Below, piece by piece: positions 26,701-35,122 of a DNA stretch of 64,000 nucleotides (position 1 is its first letter; each line of letters opens with the position of its first letter). The notes beneath the pieces are model-generated. The model was given only the letters and a program-made list of their open reading frames with translations, was not told the DNA's origin and did not search any database. The DNA lies in NCBI RefSeq assembly GCF_001544695.2, contig NZ_FCOM02000004.1, positions 62,001 through 126,000 on the forward strand, given 5' to 3'. This stretch comes from Caballeronia arvi (GTDB lineage Bacteria > Pseudomonadota > Gammaproteobacteria > Burkholderiales > Burkholderiaceae). A program made the translations under genes and the position numbers.

Positions 26701-27243
26701 CGGATACAACACCGGAATGCCCGCCGCGATGAACGCATGATCCGACTGATGTGCCACCGACGACGACTTCGCCGCGTGATCATCGCCCGCGAGCACGAGC
26801 ACGCCGCCGTGCCTGTCAGTCCCGGCCGAGTTGGCGTGCTTGAACACGTCGCCGGTGCGATCGACGCCCGGTCCCTTGCCGTACCACATGCCGAACACGC
26901 CGTCGCGCGTCGCGCCCGGCCAGAGATTCACTTGCTGCGTGCCCCAGATCGACGTCGCGGCCAGATCTTCGTTCACGCCCGGCTGAAACACGATGTCGTT
27001 ATCTTTAAGATGCGCCTTCGCCTTCCACAAGGACTGATCGAGCGCGCCGAGCGGCGAGCCGCGATAACCCGAAATGAAGCCGGCCGTATTCAGCCCCGCC
27101 TTGCGGTCGCGCGCTTTTTGCAGCATCGGCAGGCGCACGAGCGCTTGCGTGCCGCTGATATAGACGCGGCCTTTCTCCAGCGTGTATTTGTCATCGAGCG
27201 AAACATTGGCGGCGGCGAGTGCGGCGCGATCGGGTGCATTCAT
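23704..27243 (-). CDS. Indolepyruvate ferredoxin oxidoreductase, fused alpha-beta type
   Basis: This 1179-residue cytoplasmic enzyme decarboxylates aryl- or branched-chain 2-oxoacids to acyl-CoA with ThDP. The N-terminal half has IorA-type domains (RVYISGTQALVRLPMLQ, a transketolase pyrimidine domain, GVNEDLAATSIWGTQQVNL). The ThDP motif region is GDGTYFHSGLLAVRAAIAAN near residue 550. A ferredoxin-like segment near 655-710 has CEGCGDCSVQSNC and CNKDFSCVKGFC. The C-terminal gamma domain is IorB-like (GVGGTGVVTIGGLIGMAAHI). A GGAGA site lies upstream of the ATG at 27243. It is divergent from a LysR gene 103 bp away, which is the likely regulator. It lacks a separate partner subunit and is complete as a single chain. 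Confidence 0.92.
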   Translation of the reverse strand: MNAPDRAALAAANVSLDDKYTLEKGRVYISGTQALVRLPMLQKARDRKAGLNTAGFISGYRGSPLGALDQSLWKAKAHLKDNDIVFQPGVNEDLAATSIWGTQQVNLWPGATRDGVFGMWYGKGPGVDRTGDVFKHANSAGTDRHGGVLVLAGDDHAAKSSSVAHQSDHAFIAAGIPVLYPSNVQEYLDYGLHGWAMSRYSGLWVAMKCVTDVVESTASIDLDPDRVEIVTPTDYAMPADGLNIRWPDAPLAQEARLLDEKWYAALAYVRANKLNRVVLDSDKPRFGIITAGKAYLDVRQALVDLGLDDETCAQIGLRVLKVGCVWPLDAQDARAFATGLEEILVVEEKRQILEYALKEELYNWREDVRPRIYGKFDERDNEGGEWSVPRGDWLLPAHYELSPALIAKAIARRLARADLPADVRARMLARVETIEAKEREAIKPRVDVERKPWFCSGCPHNTSTRVPEGSRALAGIGCHYMSMWMDRKTETFSQMGGEGVAWIGQMHFSGDKHVFVNLGDGTYFHSGLLAVRAAIAANANITYKILYNDAVAMTGGQPVDGVLTVPQIAHQVFAEGAKRIVIVTDEPQKYDANVALPQGVNVHHRDELDRVQRELRDTQGTTVLIYDQTCATEKRRRRKRGTYPDPARRAFINDAVCEGCGDCSVQSNCLSVEPMDTPLGTKRKINQSSCNKDFSCVKGFCPSFVTAEGAQVRKPQASKETKPDFDTLPSPSLPTLSKPYGILVTGVGGTGVVTIGGLIGMAAHIERKGVTVLDMAGLAQKGGAVLSHVQIAPEPQALHATRIATGEARLVIGCDAIVSASNDVLSRTRNGVTQAAINSGATPTAEFVTNANWTFPGAQTEQALKDSIGAGCAFVDANALALKLLGDTIYSNPLLLGFAWQKGWLPLELASLKRAIELNNVAIEKNWLAFNWGRFVAHHGAGELIKPVVQHAVVMKMPESLDNVIATREALLTAYQSEAYARSYRSVIERIREKEKPLNAKLPLTRAVAVNLAKLMAYKDEYEVARLYADPAYLDKLRAQFEGEPGRDYKLMFHLAPPLFAKRDEHGHLVKQRFGAWMLPAFRVLAKMKGLRGTSLDVFGKTEERRTERAMIADYIALVDEFCATLDADHFDTALQLAKLPDEIRGFGHVKERNMAAVAKKRERLIGRYRAPVEMAATA

Positions 27244-27346
27244 GTGGGCGTGTCTCCGGGTTCGGGGAATTGTTTTTTGCGCAGTATAGAAAGCCGGATA
27301 GCCATCGTAAAATCACGAATAAACAACTCTGGTATTCGAAAATCAG

Positions 27347-28252
27347 ATGGCCTTCGATCTCACGCTCAGACAGTTGCGCTATTTCGTTGCCGCCGCGCAA
27401 ACCGGCCAGTTTTCGATGGCGGCGGCGAATGAACATGTCTCGCAATCGGCGATCACGAATGCGGTGCTTGCGCTCGAAAGCGCGCTCGGCACGAAGTTGT
27501 TCGAACGCATGCCGCAAGGCGTCGCGCTGACGCCCGATGGTCAGGACTTTCATCATCACGCCCGACGCGTGCTCGAAGCCGCGCGCGACGCGATGCATCA
27601 GCCACGTTTTCGCTCGCACGACATGCACGGCGTGGCACGGATTGCCGCGTCCTATACGGTGCTCGGGTATTTTTTGCCGGAATTGCTCGCGCGCTTTCGT
27701 GCGACGTATCCGTTCATCGATTTCGATCTGCGCGACATGGAGCGCGCCGATATCGAAACGGCTGTGGCGAATGGCGATGTCGAACTCGGCGTGGTGCTGT
27801 TATCGAATCTGCAGCGCCCGGAGCGCTTCGACAGTCAGGTACTGATGCGCTCGCGGCGGCAGTTATGGGTCGCGCCGACGCATCCGCTCGCGCAGCAGCA
27901 CGCGGTATCGCTGAAAGATATCGCGGCGCATCCGTACATTCTCATTACCGTCGATGAAGGCGAGCAATCGACGATGCGCTATTGGCACAAGAAGCGCCTC
28001 GAACCGAACATCGCGTTTCGCACGAGTTCGATGGAGGCGCTGCGGGGACTGGTGGCGCATGGTTTCGGCGTCACCGTGCTATCGGATATGGTGTTTCGGC
28101 CGTGGTCGCTCGAAGGCAAGCGTATCGAAGCGCGGCCCGTGAACGATGCGATTCCTCATATGGAAGCGGGCATGATCTGGCGCAAGGGCGCCGTGCTCGA
28201 CGCCCCCGCGACCGCCGTGCAGCAATTCCTGATTCACGCGTGCGGCGGCTAA
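27347..28252 (+). CDS. LysR-family regulator, divergent from indolepyruvate oxidoreductase
   Basis: This is a 301-residue protein with a canonical HTH at residues 5-65 (LRQLRYFVAAAQTGQFSMAA, SQSAITNAVLALESALGTKL, a VALTPDGQDF wing). The effector domain starts near 90 (GVARIAASYTVLGYFLPELL) and ends GLVAHGFGVTVLSDM. The 103-bp divergent promoter region shared with the oxidoreductase gene suggests direct control of that gene. The stop lies 6 bp from the convergent MFS stop. The ligand is unknown, though an aromatic or branched 2-oxoacid would fit the neighbour. Confidence 0.9.
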   Translation: MAFDLTLRQLRYFVAAAQTGQFSMAAANEHVSQSAITNAVLALESALGTKLFERMPQGVALTPDGQDFHHHARRVLEAARDAMHQPRFRSHDMHGVARIAASYTVLGYFLPELLARFRATYPFIDFDLRDMERADIETAVANGDVELGVVLLSNLQRPERFDSQVLMRSRRQLWVAPTHPLAQQHAVSLKDIAAHPYILITVDEGEQSTMRYWHKKRLEPNIAFRTSSMEALRGLVAHGFGVTVLSDMVFRPWSLEGKRIEARPVNDAIPHMEAGMIWRKGAVLDAPATAVQQFLIHACGG

Positions 28253-28258
28253 CCCACG

Positions 28259-29701
28259 TCAATGCGAAATGCTTTCGAGCGATCGGCCGAGCGTGCGCGG
28301 CCCCATCAGGCCGATCGAAAGCATGACGAGCAGCATCGCGCCCGCAATGAAGCCGAACACACCCGTCACGCCCGCCTCTTTCAGCACGAACGCGATCACG
28401 AACGAACTGAACACCGCTGACAGCCGGCTCCACGAATAGACGAAGCCCACGGCGCGCGCGCGTATCGTCGTCGGATAAAGCTCTTGTTGATACGTGTGAT
28501 ACGTGAACGAGATGATGTTGCCCGCGAGCGTGAGCATGACGCCGAGCGTGACGATCATCACGGGGCCCGCCGCCTGACTGAACAGCAGTCCCGCGACGAT
28601 ATTCACGCCTGCCATGAAGACGATCACATGCTTGCGTTCGAAGCGATCCGCGATCCAGTAGCCGAGCAATGGACCGATGGGCGCGGCGAGGCCGATCACC
28701 GTCGTATAGAGCAGGCTCGACGTGACGGTCACGCCCTGTTTCACGAGCAAGGTCGGCACCCAGTTCGCGAAGCCGTAGAAGCCGACCGTCTGAAAGATAT
28801 GGAAGACGATCAGCATCAGCGTGCGCTTGCGGTACGGCGGCTTCCACATATCGGCGAAACCGGCCTTCTTCGCGATCGGATCGGACGGACCCGGAGCGGG
28901 CAGCGGCTTGCCGTATTGCAGCGCGACCTGGTCCTCGAGACGGCGCAGGACCGCATCGGCTTCATCGACACGGCCTTTGCTCGCGAGCCAGCGTGGGCTT
29001 TCCGGCAGATTGCGGCGGAAGTACCAGACGAACAGCGCGCTCACGCCGCCCGCCAGCGCGACCCAGCGCCAGCCGTCGAAACCGAACGGCGCCCGCGGCA
29101 CCAGCAGATAGGAAAGGTACGCGACCACGGGCACGGCCGAGAAGCCGATCGCCTGACAGACTGCGAACGCCCGGCCGCGCAGATGCTTCGGCGCGAGCTC
29201 GGACATATACGTGCCGATCGTCACGAGCTCGACGCCGATGCCCAGTCCCGACACGAAGCGCCAGAAGTTGAGCCACATCGCCGTGTCCTGAAACGCCATC
29301 ACGGTATTCGCCGCGACATACCACAGCAGCGAATACGTGAAGATCGCGCGGCGTCCATAGCGGTCGGCGAGAAAGCCGCACGCGATCGTGCCGATGAAGA
29401 GCCCGCAGAACAATGCCGCGATGAAACTCGCGATGCCGGTCGTGCCGAACAGGCCCGCGGTCGTCGCCGTGAGAATGCCGCTCTTCACGAGGCCCGGCGC
29501 GATGTAGCCCGTGAAGAGCAGATCGTAGAGCTCGAAGAAGAAGCCGAGGCTCAAGAGAAAGATGAGCTTCCAGACCGCGCGCGTCGCGGGAAGCCGGTCG
29601 AGGCGCGCCGAGATGCCCGCCGTGTCCGCGACTGCCGGCGCGTCCGTGAGCGTGCTGCCGGCGGCGTCGTGCAGACCCGAAGTGCCCTGCATGATAGCCA
29701 T
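28259..29701 (-). CDS. MFS transporter (metabolite:H+ symporter-like)
   Basis: This 480-residue inner-membrane protein has about 12 hydrophobic segments. Family motifs are GFLADRYGRRAIFTYSL between TM2 and TM3, and ADRFERKHVI in the second half. The LSLGFFFELYDLLFTGYIAPGL segment in TM1 is typical of the sugar/aromatic-acid branch of MFS. A cytoplasmic loop follows TM6 (PRWLASKGRVDEADAVLRRL). The ATG at 29701 has an AGGAGA site. It lies 52 bp downstream of the aconitase-family gene on the same strand, suggesting the pair imports and dehydrates a carboxylic acid. The substrate is inferred from context only. Confidence 0.9.
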   Translation of the reverse strand: MAIMQGTSGLHDAAGSTLTDAPAVADTAGISARLDRLPATRAVWKLIFLLSLGFFFELYDLLFTGYIAPGLVKSGILTATTAGLFGTTGIASFIAALFCGLFIGTIACGFLADRYGRRAIFTYSLLWYVAANTVMAFQDTAMWLNFWRFVSGLGIGVELVTIGTYMSELAPKHLRGRAFAVCQAIGFSAVPVVAYLSYLLVPRAPFGFDGWRWVALAGGVSALFVWYFRRNLPESPRWLASKGRVDEADAVLRRLEDQVALQYGKPLPAPGPSDPIAKKAGFADMWKPPYRKRTLMLIVFHIFQTVGFYGFANWVPTLLVKQGVTVTSSLLYTTVIGLAAPIGPLLGYWIADRFERKHVIVFMAGVNIVAGLLFSQAAGPVMIVTLGVMLTLAGNIISFTYHTYQQELYPTTIRARAVGFVYSWSRLSAVFSSFVIAFVLKEAGVTGVFGFIAGAMLLVMLSIGLMGPRTLGRSLESISH

Positions 29702-29753
29702 TGCTGTCTCCTGTTCGTATGTCGATGCCGCATCGATGGCGGCCCGAACGTGC

Positions 29754-31715
29754 TTACTTCCTGAAGCGCTCTTGCAACTCCGCGAACGACGCGACGCTGC
29801 CGAGAAGCGCGCTCGCCGCGACCGTCGGCGGGCTGGCGAGCCACACCTTGCCCGGACCGGAACGGCCCGGAAAATTTCGATTGATCGCGCTGATCGTGAC
29901 TTGCTGCGCTTCGGTCGATGAACCCGGCCCGCAGTTGGCGCACGCACCGCACGAAGGCTGAAGCAGAATCGCGCCGACGCGCTCGAATGCATCGACATAA
30001 CCTTGCGCGATGCAATAGTCGCGCACGTCCTGCGTGCCGAATTGCAGATACAGCTTCACGTGATCCGGCACGCGCAGGCCGCGTTCGGCGGCCCACGAGA
30101 GCACGTCGTGATAGTGATCGAAGTCTTCGCGCTTGCCCGCCGTGCACGAACCGCCATATGCGATATCGATGCGCGGTCTTTCATTCAATGCGTGAAGCGC
30201 GATGCCGTTGCCCGGATCGCCTGGCGCGGCGAGCATCGGCGTGAGATGCGCGCAATCGATCTCGATCATATCGGCATAGCGCGCGCCTTCGTCGCTCTTC
30301 ATCCACGGCTCGAGCGTGAAGTCGATGCCGCGACGCTCCTTCAGGAAGCGCACGGTTTCATCGTCGGGTGCGACGATGCCCGTGAAGCCGCCAAGCTCGG
30401 CGGTCATGTTGGTGAGCGTTGTGCGCTCGTCGGTGGACAGCCTCGCGATCGCCGTGCCCGCGAACTCGAATACCTTGCCGACGCCCGCGCCCGCGCGGAT
30501 GCGCGCATCGGCCAGCAGATGCAGCACCATATCCTTCGCCGTCACGCCCGCGGGCACCGGCCCATGCAGTTCGATCAGCAACGATTGCGGCACGGTCATG
30601 CGCACCGCGCCCGTGACGAACGCATTGGCCATGTCGGTCGTGCCGACGCCGAATGCGACGCAGCCGAGCGCGCCGCTATGCGGCGTATGCGAATCCGTTC
30701 CGACGACGACCTGCCCCGGCAACGCGTAACGCTCTGCCATCATCGCGTGCGAGATGCCTTCGGAGCCTTCATCAAGCTCGCTGTTCGTCTCGCTCAGATA
30801 GCCGTGATTGCGCACGCCGTAGTCATGCGCGAACGCGCGATGCGCTGCCGAAAGTTCGCGCACGTTCGGCAGCAGGCCATTTCTGATATGCAATTCGCTG
30901 CGATGTGAATACGAAAGATGATCCTCGAACGCGAGCATGCTGTGCGGTTCGTGAAGCGTCAATGGACGGCCGAATGTCGCGTGCAGCATGTGCGCGGCCA
31001 TGCCCGTGTAGTACTCGTGGATGAAGCGCCAGTCCGCGCGCACGAAGATGCCGTTGCCCGGCTCGAGCGACGCGTTCGTCGCATCGGTCGTCAATGCGTG
31101 GCGCGCAAGAATCTTTTCGACGAGCGTACGCGGCATGTCATCGTTCGATGTCTCGCCGATGCTCACGCGCTGCATATGCAGCCTGCCGTATCGCAACAGG
31201 CCGCCGCTCTTCAGAATGGCGGCGGCGAGCGGATCGCGGCCGGCGACGAGTTCTTCCACGTCGATCGATTCACCGCGCCGGATGCGTTCGATCAAACCGA
31301 AATCCGTCGATGTGAACAGCCCGAGATTGTCCGCGTTCTGCCGATAGATGCGCTCGAAGCTATGCGCGATGACGAGACGAATGCCCGCGTGATATTCCGC
31401 GAGCGGGCTATGTTCGCGCGATGAGCCTTTGCCATAGCGATTGCCCGCGACCGTCACCTGAAAGCCGCCCGCGCGTACTGCATCCGTGCCGATGGGATTG
31501 CGTCCGCCCGCATGAAAGCCGACATACGGACACTGACCGAGACGCTCGTCGAAGCGCGTGAGCACGCTGATCGGCGTGATCTCGTCGGTGGAGACATCGT
31601 CGCGCAATGCGCCCGCTTCATCGGGCGTCAGATCGGCGCCCGCAAGCTGATGTTCGACTTTCGTGGGGTCCGCGCACAGAAACAGGATTCGCCCGCTTAA
31701 CACCAGATTGGCCAT
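29754..31715 (-). CDS. Aconitase-family hydro-lyase with N-terminal swivel domain
   Basis: This is a 653-residue protein. Residues 1-180 are the small-subunit (LeuD-like) swivel domain: RYGKGSSREHSPLAEYHAG is the hallmark segment. Residues 240-650 are the large-subunit catalytic domain, with VVGTDSHTPHSGALG, and iron-sulfur cysteines in YGGSCTAGKRED and PSCGACANCGP. The order (swivel first, catalytic second) is the reverse of aconitase A. The enzyme most likely dehydrates/rehydrates a hydroxy-tricarboxylate or isopropylmalate-like substrate. An AGGAGA site precedes the ATG at 31715; a longer reading starts 22 codons earlier. It is transcribed with the MFS gene and preceded by a same-strand LysR gene. 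Not a leucine-pathway enzyme by context. Confidence 0.9.
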   Translation of the reverse strand: MANLVLSGRILFLCADPTKVEHQLAGADLTPDEAGALRDDVSTDEITPISVLTRFDERLGQCPYVGFHAGGRNPIGTDAVRAGGFQVTVAGNRYGKGSSREHSPLAEYHAGIRLVIAHSFERIYRQNADNLGLFTSTDFGLIERIRRGESIDVEELVAGRDPLAAAILKSGGLLRYGRLHMQRVSIGETSNDDMPRTLVEKILARHALTTDATNASLEPGNGIFVRADWRFIHEYYTGMAAHMLHATFGRPLTLHEPHSMLAFEDHLSYSHRSELHIRNGLLPNVRELSAAHRAFAHDYGVRNHGYLSETNSELDEGSEGISHAMMAERYALPGQVVVGTDSHTPHSGALGCVAFGVGTTDMANAFVTGAVRMTVPQSLLIELHGPVPAGVTAKDMVLHLLADARIRAGAGVGKVFEFAGTAIARLSTDERTTLTNMTAELGGFTGIVAPDDETVRFLKERRGIDFTLEPWMKSDEGARYADMIEIDCAHLTPMLAAPGDPGNGIALHALNERPRIDIAYGGSCTAGKREDFDHYHDVLSWAAERGLRVPDHVKLYLQFGTQDVRDYCIAQGYVDAFERVGAILLQPSCGACANCGPGSSTEAQQVTISAINRNFPGRSGPGKVWLASPPTVAASALLGSVASFAELQERFRK

Positions 31716-31808
31716 CGCAATTCTCCTTGGCTGCCAATCTAGACGCCTACGCACGCGAGCAAAAGTGTTCGTTGGGCACATGGGCCATCGCAGGATGCGA
31801 TGTCCGTG

Positions 31809-32702
31809 TTAACCCTCGTCGTCGATGAGCGTATCGATCAACGCCTGTACCGCCTTCAGCCGCGATGACTTGCGCGGCGCATGAACCCGCAGGGTGCGGC
31901 CGCTGCCCCAGCTTTCGCGCAGCGGCACCCGCACGAAGTTGCGCGAGCCCGCAAATGCGGAGGCTGCGCTCGTCGGCACGATGCCGATGCCGAGTCCCGC
32001 TTCGACCATGCGGCATTGCGCGTCGAAACTATTGACGGTGACGGTCACGTTGAGCGGCAGCCGCGCGGCATCGGCATGTTCCTTCAACGTCTGATCGAGC
32101 GATCCGCCCGCCTGCAACGCGACGAGCGGAAAGCGCGTCACTTCGGCGAAGCTCAGGTCGTCCGCTTGCGCGAGCTCATGACCGGGTGGCAGCACGACCA
32201 TGAGCGGATCGTCGGCGAAGTGCCATGATTCGAGGCCCGCGGGCGTCTTGCCGCTCGCCGATATGCCCACGTCCGCGCGATCGTCGAGACACGCGCGAAT
32301 GACCTCGTCGCTGATCTGCTCGGTCAACGCGATACCCGCGAGCGGATAGCGCGCCTTGAAGGTCGTCAACCGCTCGGGCAGAAAGCCCACGATCGCCGAT
32401 GCATTTGCATGCAGCCGCACGACGCCCGCGATCTGCCCGCTCATCGATTGCACTTCGCGCGCCATGCCTTCGAGCCGTCCGTGAATCGCACGCGCGCTCG
32501 CATAGGCGTGCCGGCCCGCTTCGGTCGGCTGCACGCCCGACGGCGAGCGAATCAGAAGCGCGACGCCGATGGCCGCTTCCAGATCCGCGATACGCCTGCT
32601 CAACGCCGAAGGCGCGATATGACTGCGGCTCGCCGCGCGTGCGATCGATCCTTCCTCGATGACCGAGATGAAGAGTTCGAGACTGTAGGGATCGATGCGC
32701 AT
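31809..32702 (-). CDS. LysR-family transcriptional regulator
   Basis: This 297-residue protein has a normal HTH at residues 5-65 (LELFISVIEEGSIARAASRS, then SALSRRIADLEAAIGVALLI and a VQPTEAG wing). The effector domain begins at GVVRLHANASAIVGFLPERL. It resembles the LysR gene at 418-1305 in opening (RIDPYSLELF versus SIDPLSLRLF). It is upstream of the aconitase-MFS pair on the same strand, 93 bp away, so it is a candidate regulator of that pair, and 11 bp from the ampC gene stop. The ligand is unknown. Confidence 0.9.
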   Translation of the reverse strand: MRIDPYSLELFISVIEEGSIARAASRSHIAPSALSRRIADLEAAIGVALLIRSPSGVQPTEAGRHAYASARAIHGRLEGMAREVQSMSGQIAGVVRLHANASAIVGFLPERLTTFKARYPLAGIALTEQISDEVIRACLDDRADVGISASGKTPAGLESWHFADDPLMVVLPPGHELAQADDLSFAEVTRFPLVALQAGGSLDQTLKEHADAARLPLNVTVTVNSFDAQCRMVEAGLGIGIVPTSAASAFAGSRNFVRVPLRESWGSGRTLRVHAPRKSSRLKAVQALIDTLIDDEG

Positions 32703-32713
32703 CGCGTTTGTTT

Positions 32714-33877
32714 TTATCGGCTGCCGGTTAGCGACGTGATGATCGCATACGCGGCCTTCACGCGCTCTTCATTGGGGATGTTGCGGTTCGCCAGCATCAC
32801 GATGCCCACGCGCTCTTTTGGCACGAACGCGATATACGCGCCGAAGCCGTTGGTCGAGCCGGTCTTGTTGATCCACACATCGTCGCGCGGCGGCTGCGGC
32901 GGATCGATACGCGTGACGGGCGTCGCGTTGAGGATCATCGACGCCGAATTTCCGTCGAGCAGCGCCTGCAGCGCAACCGGATACGGATACTGTTCCCAGA
33001 TCAGGTCCTGCGTCATCGGACCGGCCTGGAAATAGCCGGTATGCGTCGCGTCGACGGCGCGCTGGTACGCCGGATCGATGCGCACCATGTTCATGTTGAT
33101 CTGCAAGAAGCGCGTCATGTCCGCTGCCGTCGTTCTCACGCCGTAAGCCTCGGAAGACAGCACGCCGCCCTTCATGCGAATCGGCGCGTCGTTCTTCGCA
33201 TAGCCTTGCGCATAGTCGCGCTGTTTCGATGCGGGCACGTTCATATAAGTGTGCGTGAGCCCGAGCGCCGGAAAGAGGCGCGTTTGCATCAGCGCATCGA
33301 AGTCCTGCCGCATGCTCTTCGCGGCGATCAGCCCGAGCGTGCCGATGCCCGGATTCGCATACGTGCGGATCGTGCCGGGCGGCTGCGCCGGACGCCATGT
33401 CCTGAAGTACTGCATCAGTTGATCGTTGTCGTGGATCTCGTCGGGCACCTGAAGCGGCAGGCCGCCCGGCGTGTGCGTGCCGAGATTCAGCAACGTCACC
33501 TTGCCGAACTCGCTTGCGCCGAGCGTCGGCAGATACTTGCTTACGGGATCGTTCAACGAGAGATCGCCTTGAGTTTGGGCATAGGACGCGAGCGTCGCGG
33601 TGAACGTCTTGCTGATCGAGCCGAGTTCGAAGAGCGTATCGCGCGTGACGGGCTGCTTCGTCGCCTTCGACGCCAGGCCGTAATCGAACACATAGGGCTT
33701 GCCGTCCACGACGACGCCCACCGCCATGCCCGCGATGCCGTGCAGCGCCATCAACGGTTTGATGGTTTCATCGACTGTCGACTTGATGCTCGCCGCATCG
33801 CTTGCGAATGCAGTGCCGGGCATCGCGGCAAAAGAAAAAATGGCTGTTGCCAAAAGACTCAGCGCACGAAACTTCAT
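32714..33877 (-). CDS. ampC: Class C beta-lactamase (AmpC)
   Basis: This 387-residue periplasmic serine beta-lactamase carries a signal peptide (residues 1-25, cleaved near AFA-SD). The active-site motifs are all present: Ser87-Ile-Ser-Lys90 in ELGSISKTF, Tyr173-Ala-Asn175 in RTYANPG, and Lys338-Thr-Gly340 in NKTGSTNGFGAY. The length is right for mature AmpC plus leader. The ATG at 33877 is used because the signal peptide starts there. It is divergent from a LysR gene of the AmpR type with a 115-bp shared control region, the classical inducible arrangement. It hydrolyses cephalosporins in the family; the specific spectrum cannot be told from sequence. Confidence 0.95.
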   Translation of the reverse strand: MKFRALSLLATAIFSFAAMPGTAFASDAASIKSTVDETIKPLMALHGIAGMAVGVVVDGKPYVFDYGLASKATKQPVTRDTLFELGSISKTFTATLASYAQTQGDLSLNDPVSKYLPTLGASEFGKVTLLNLGTHTPGGLPLQVPDEIHDNDQLMQYFRTWRPAQPPGTIRTYANPGIGTLGLIAAKSMRQDFDALMQTRLFPALGLTHTYMNVPASKQRDYAQGYAKNDAPIRMKGGVLSSEAYGVRTTAADMTRFLQINMNMVRIDPAYQRAVDATHTGYFQAGPMTQDLIWEQYPYPVALQALLDGNSASMILNATPVTRIDPPQPPRDDVWINKTGSTNGFGAYIAFVPKERVGIVMLANRNIPNEERVKAAYAIITSLTGSR

Positions 33878-33992
33878 CGTCTTGATCCTTCGTTCTGGTT
33901 TGCATGATTGGAACGAAGCGAAATATCCGCTCTTTTGGCGACTTCGACAATCGAGGATAATTTGCCGCAGGCAATAGAAAATCTTATGAGCC
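33878..33992. promoter_or_regulatory. ampC-ampR divergent control region
   Basis: This 115-bp spacer must hold both promoters and the AmpR operator. A GATAAT at 33956-33961 could serve as -10 for ampR; no convincing -35 is seen. T-N11-A half-sites typical of LysR operators occur, but this motif is too loose to be specific. Confidence 0.5.
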
Positions 33993-34865
33993 ATGCGCCC
34001 TCATCTTCCCCTGAACGCGTTGCGCGCGTTCGAAGCCTCCGCGCGTCATCTGAGCTTCACGCGCGCCGCACAGGAACTGAACGTCACGCAGGCGGCCGTC
34101 AGCCAGCAAGTGCGCACACTCGAAGAGCGGCTCGGCACGCCGCTCTTCAGGCGCCTGCCGCGCGGGCTGAATGTCACCGACGAAGGCCGCGCGCTGCTGC
34201 CCGTGCTGAGCGATGCGTTCGGCCGCATCGAAGCGGTGCTCAAGCAGTTCGAAGGCGGGCATTTTCATGAAGTGCTGACGGTGGGCGTCGTCGGCACGTT
34301 CGCGGTCGGCTGGCTGATGCCGCGGCTGAAGGCGTTTCGCGAAACGCATCCGTTCGTCGAGTTGCGCCTCTTCACGCATAACAATCTCGTCGATCCGGCA
34401 TCGGAAGGACTCGACTTCGCGATCCGCTTCGGGGCCGGCATCTGGCCCGCGACGCATAACACGGCCCTGCTCGATGCGCCGCTCGCGGTGCTATGCGCGC
34501 CCGATATCGCGCGACGTCTCGCGAAACCCGCCGATCTCGCGAAGGAAGTGCTGCTGCGCTCGTATCGCGCGGACGACTGGAGCAATTGGTTCGATGCGGC
34601 CGGCATCGAGCCGTGGACGATGAGCGGCCCGGTCTTCGATTCGTCGCGTCTGATGGTGGAGGCCGCGGTGCAAGGCGCGGGCGTCGCGCTCGCGCCGCCG
34701 CGCATGTTCGTGCGCGAGTTGCAGGCGGGGCTGCTTGCGCGCGCGTTCGATATCGAAGTGAAGACGGGCAGCTATTGGCTCACGTGGCTCAAGTCGCGGC
34801 GTCTTTCGCCCGGCATGCGGTTGTTTCGCGACTGGATCGTCGCGGAGGCTGTGCAGGATGTTTAA
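33993..34865 (+). CDS. ampR: AmpR-type LysR regulator
   Basis: This is a 290-residue regulator that opens MRPHLPLNALRAFEASARHL, near-identical to the AmpR pattern. HTH residues 8-68 include the AAVSQQVRTLEERLGTPLFR helix. The effector domain has HNNLVDPASEGLDFAIRFGAG, which matches the muropeptide-binding domain of AmpR. AmpR normally represses ampC when bound to UDP-MurNAc-pentapeptide and activates it with anhydro-muropeptides. The divergent placement of ampC supports the assignment. Its stop is 20 bp from the convergent small membrane protein gene of the Hcp cassette. Confidence 0.92.
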   Translation: MRPHLPLNALRAFEASARHLSFTRAAQELNVTQAAVSQQVRTLEERLGTPLFRRLPRGLNVTDEGRALLPVLSDAFGRIEAVLKQFEGGHFHEVLTVGVVGTFAVGWLMPRLKAFRETHPFVELRLFTHNNLVDPASEGLDFAIRFGAGIWPATHNTALLDAPLAVLCAPDIARRLAKPADLAKEVLLRSYRADDWSNWFDAAGIEPWTMSGPVFDSSRLMVEAAVQGAGVALAPPRMFVRELQAGLLARAFDIEVKTGSYWLTWLKSRRLSPGMRLFRDWIVAEAVQDV

Positions 34866-34884
34866 GTATGCTCCACGAGGTTGT

Positions 34885-35121
34885 CTATCGGGATCGGTAG
34901 CGGCACCAGATTTGCGCGATTACCACGTAGACGGCCACCGCGACGAGCAGATGAACGCACCACACAGTGCATAGGAAAAGCAACTCATAGTCTTCGATGC
35001 CGAGCTTGTCGGATATCTCGATCAGAGTTTGCTGCTGGCTCATCGATAAAGGAAACGCAAAGATTCGAACATAGCGCATAGAAAGGAGCGTCATGACGAT
35101 GACAATGACGACCGTGCGCAT
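34885..35121 (-). CDS. Small two-helix membrane protein, putative Tlde1 immunity protein
   Basis: This 78-residue protein has two hydrophobic segments (TVVIVIVMTLLSMRYVRIFA and LLFLCTVWCVHLLVAVAV) around a short polar loop (EISDKLGIEDYE). The ATG at 35121 comes 1 bp after the effector stop, so translation is probably coupled; a longer TTG frame overlaps the effector. No family is recognised. Position immediately after a Tlde1-like effector, in the order hcp-effector-this gene, makes it the immunity candidate. It has lower GC than the flanks. Immunity function is inferred entirely from context. Confidence 0.7.
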   Translation of the reverse strand: MRTVVIVIVMTLLSMRYVRIFAFPLSMSQQQTLIEISDKLGIEDYELLFLCTVWCVHLLVAVAVYVVIAQIWCRYRSR

Positions 35122-35122
35122 C

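Noticed and set aside
28484-29764. A 426-codon plus-strand frame opposite the MFS transporter
   Set aside because: Arg/Glu/His-rich shadow; the minus strand shows 12 membrane segments and MFS loop motifs.
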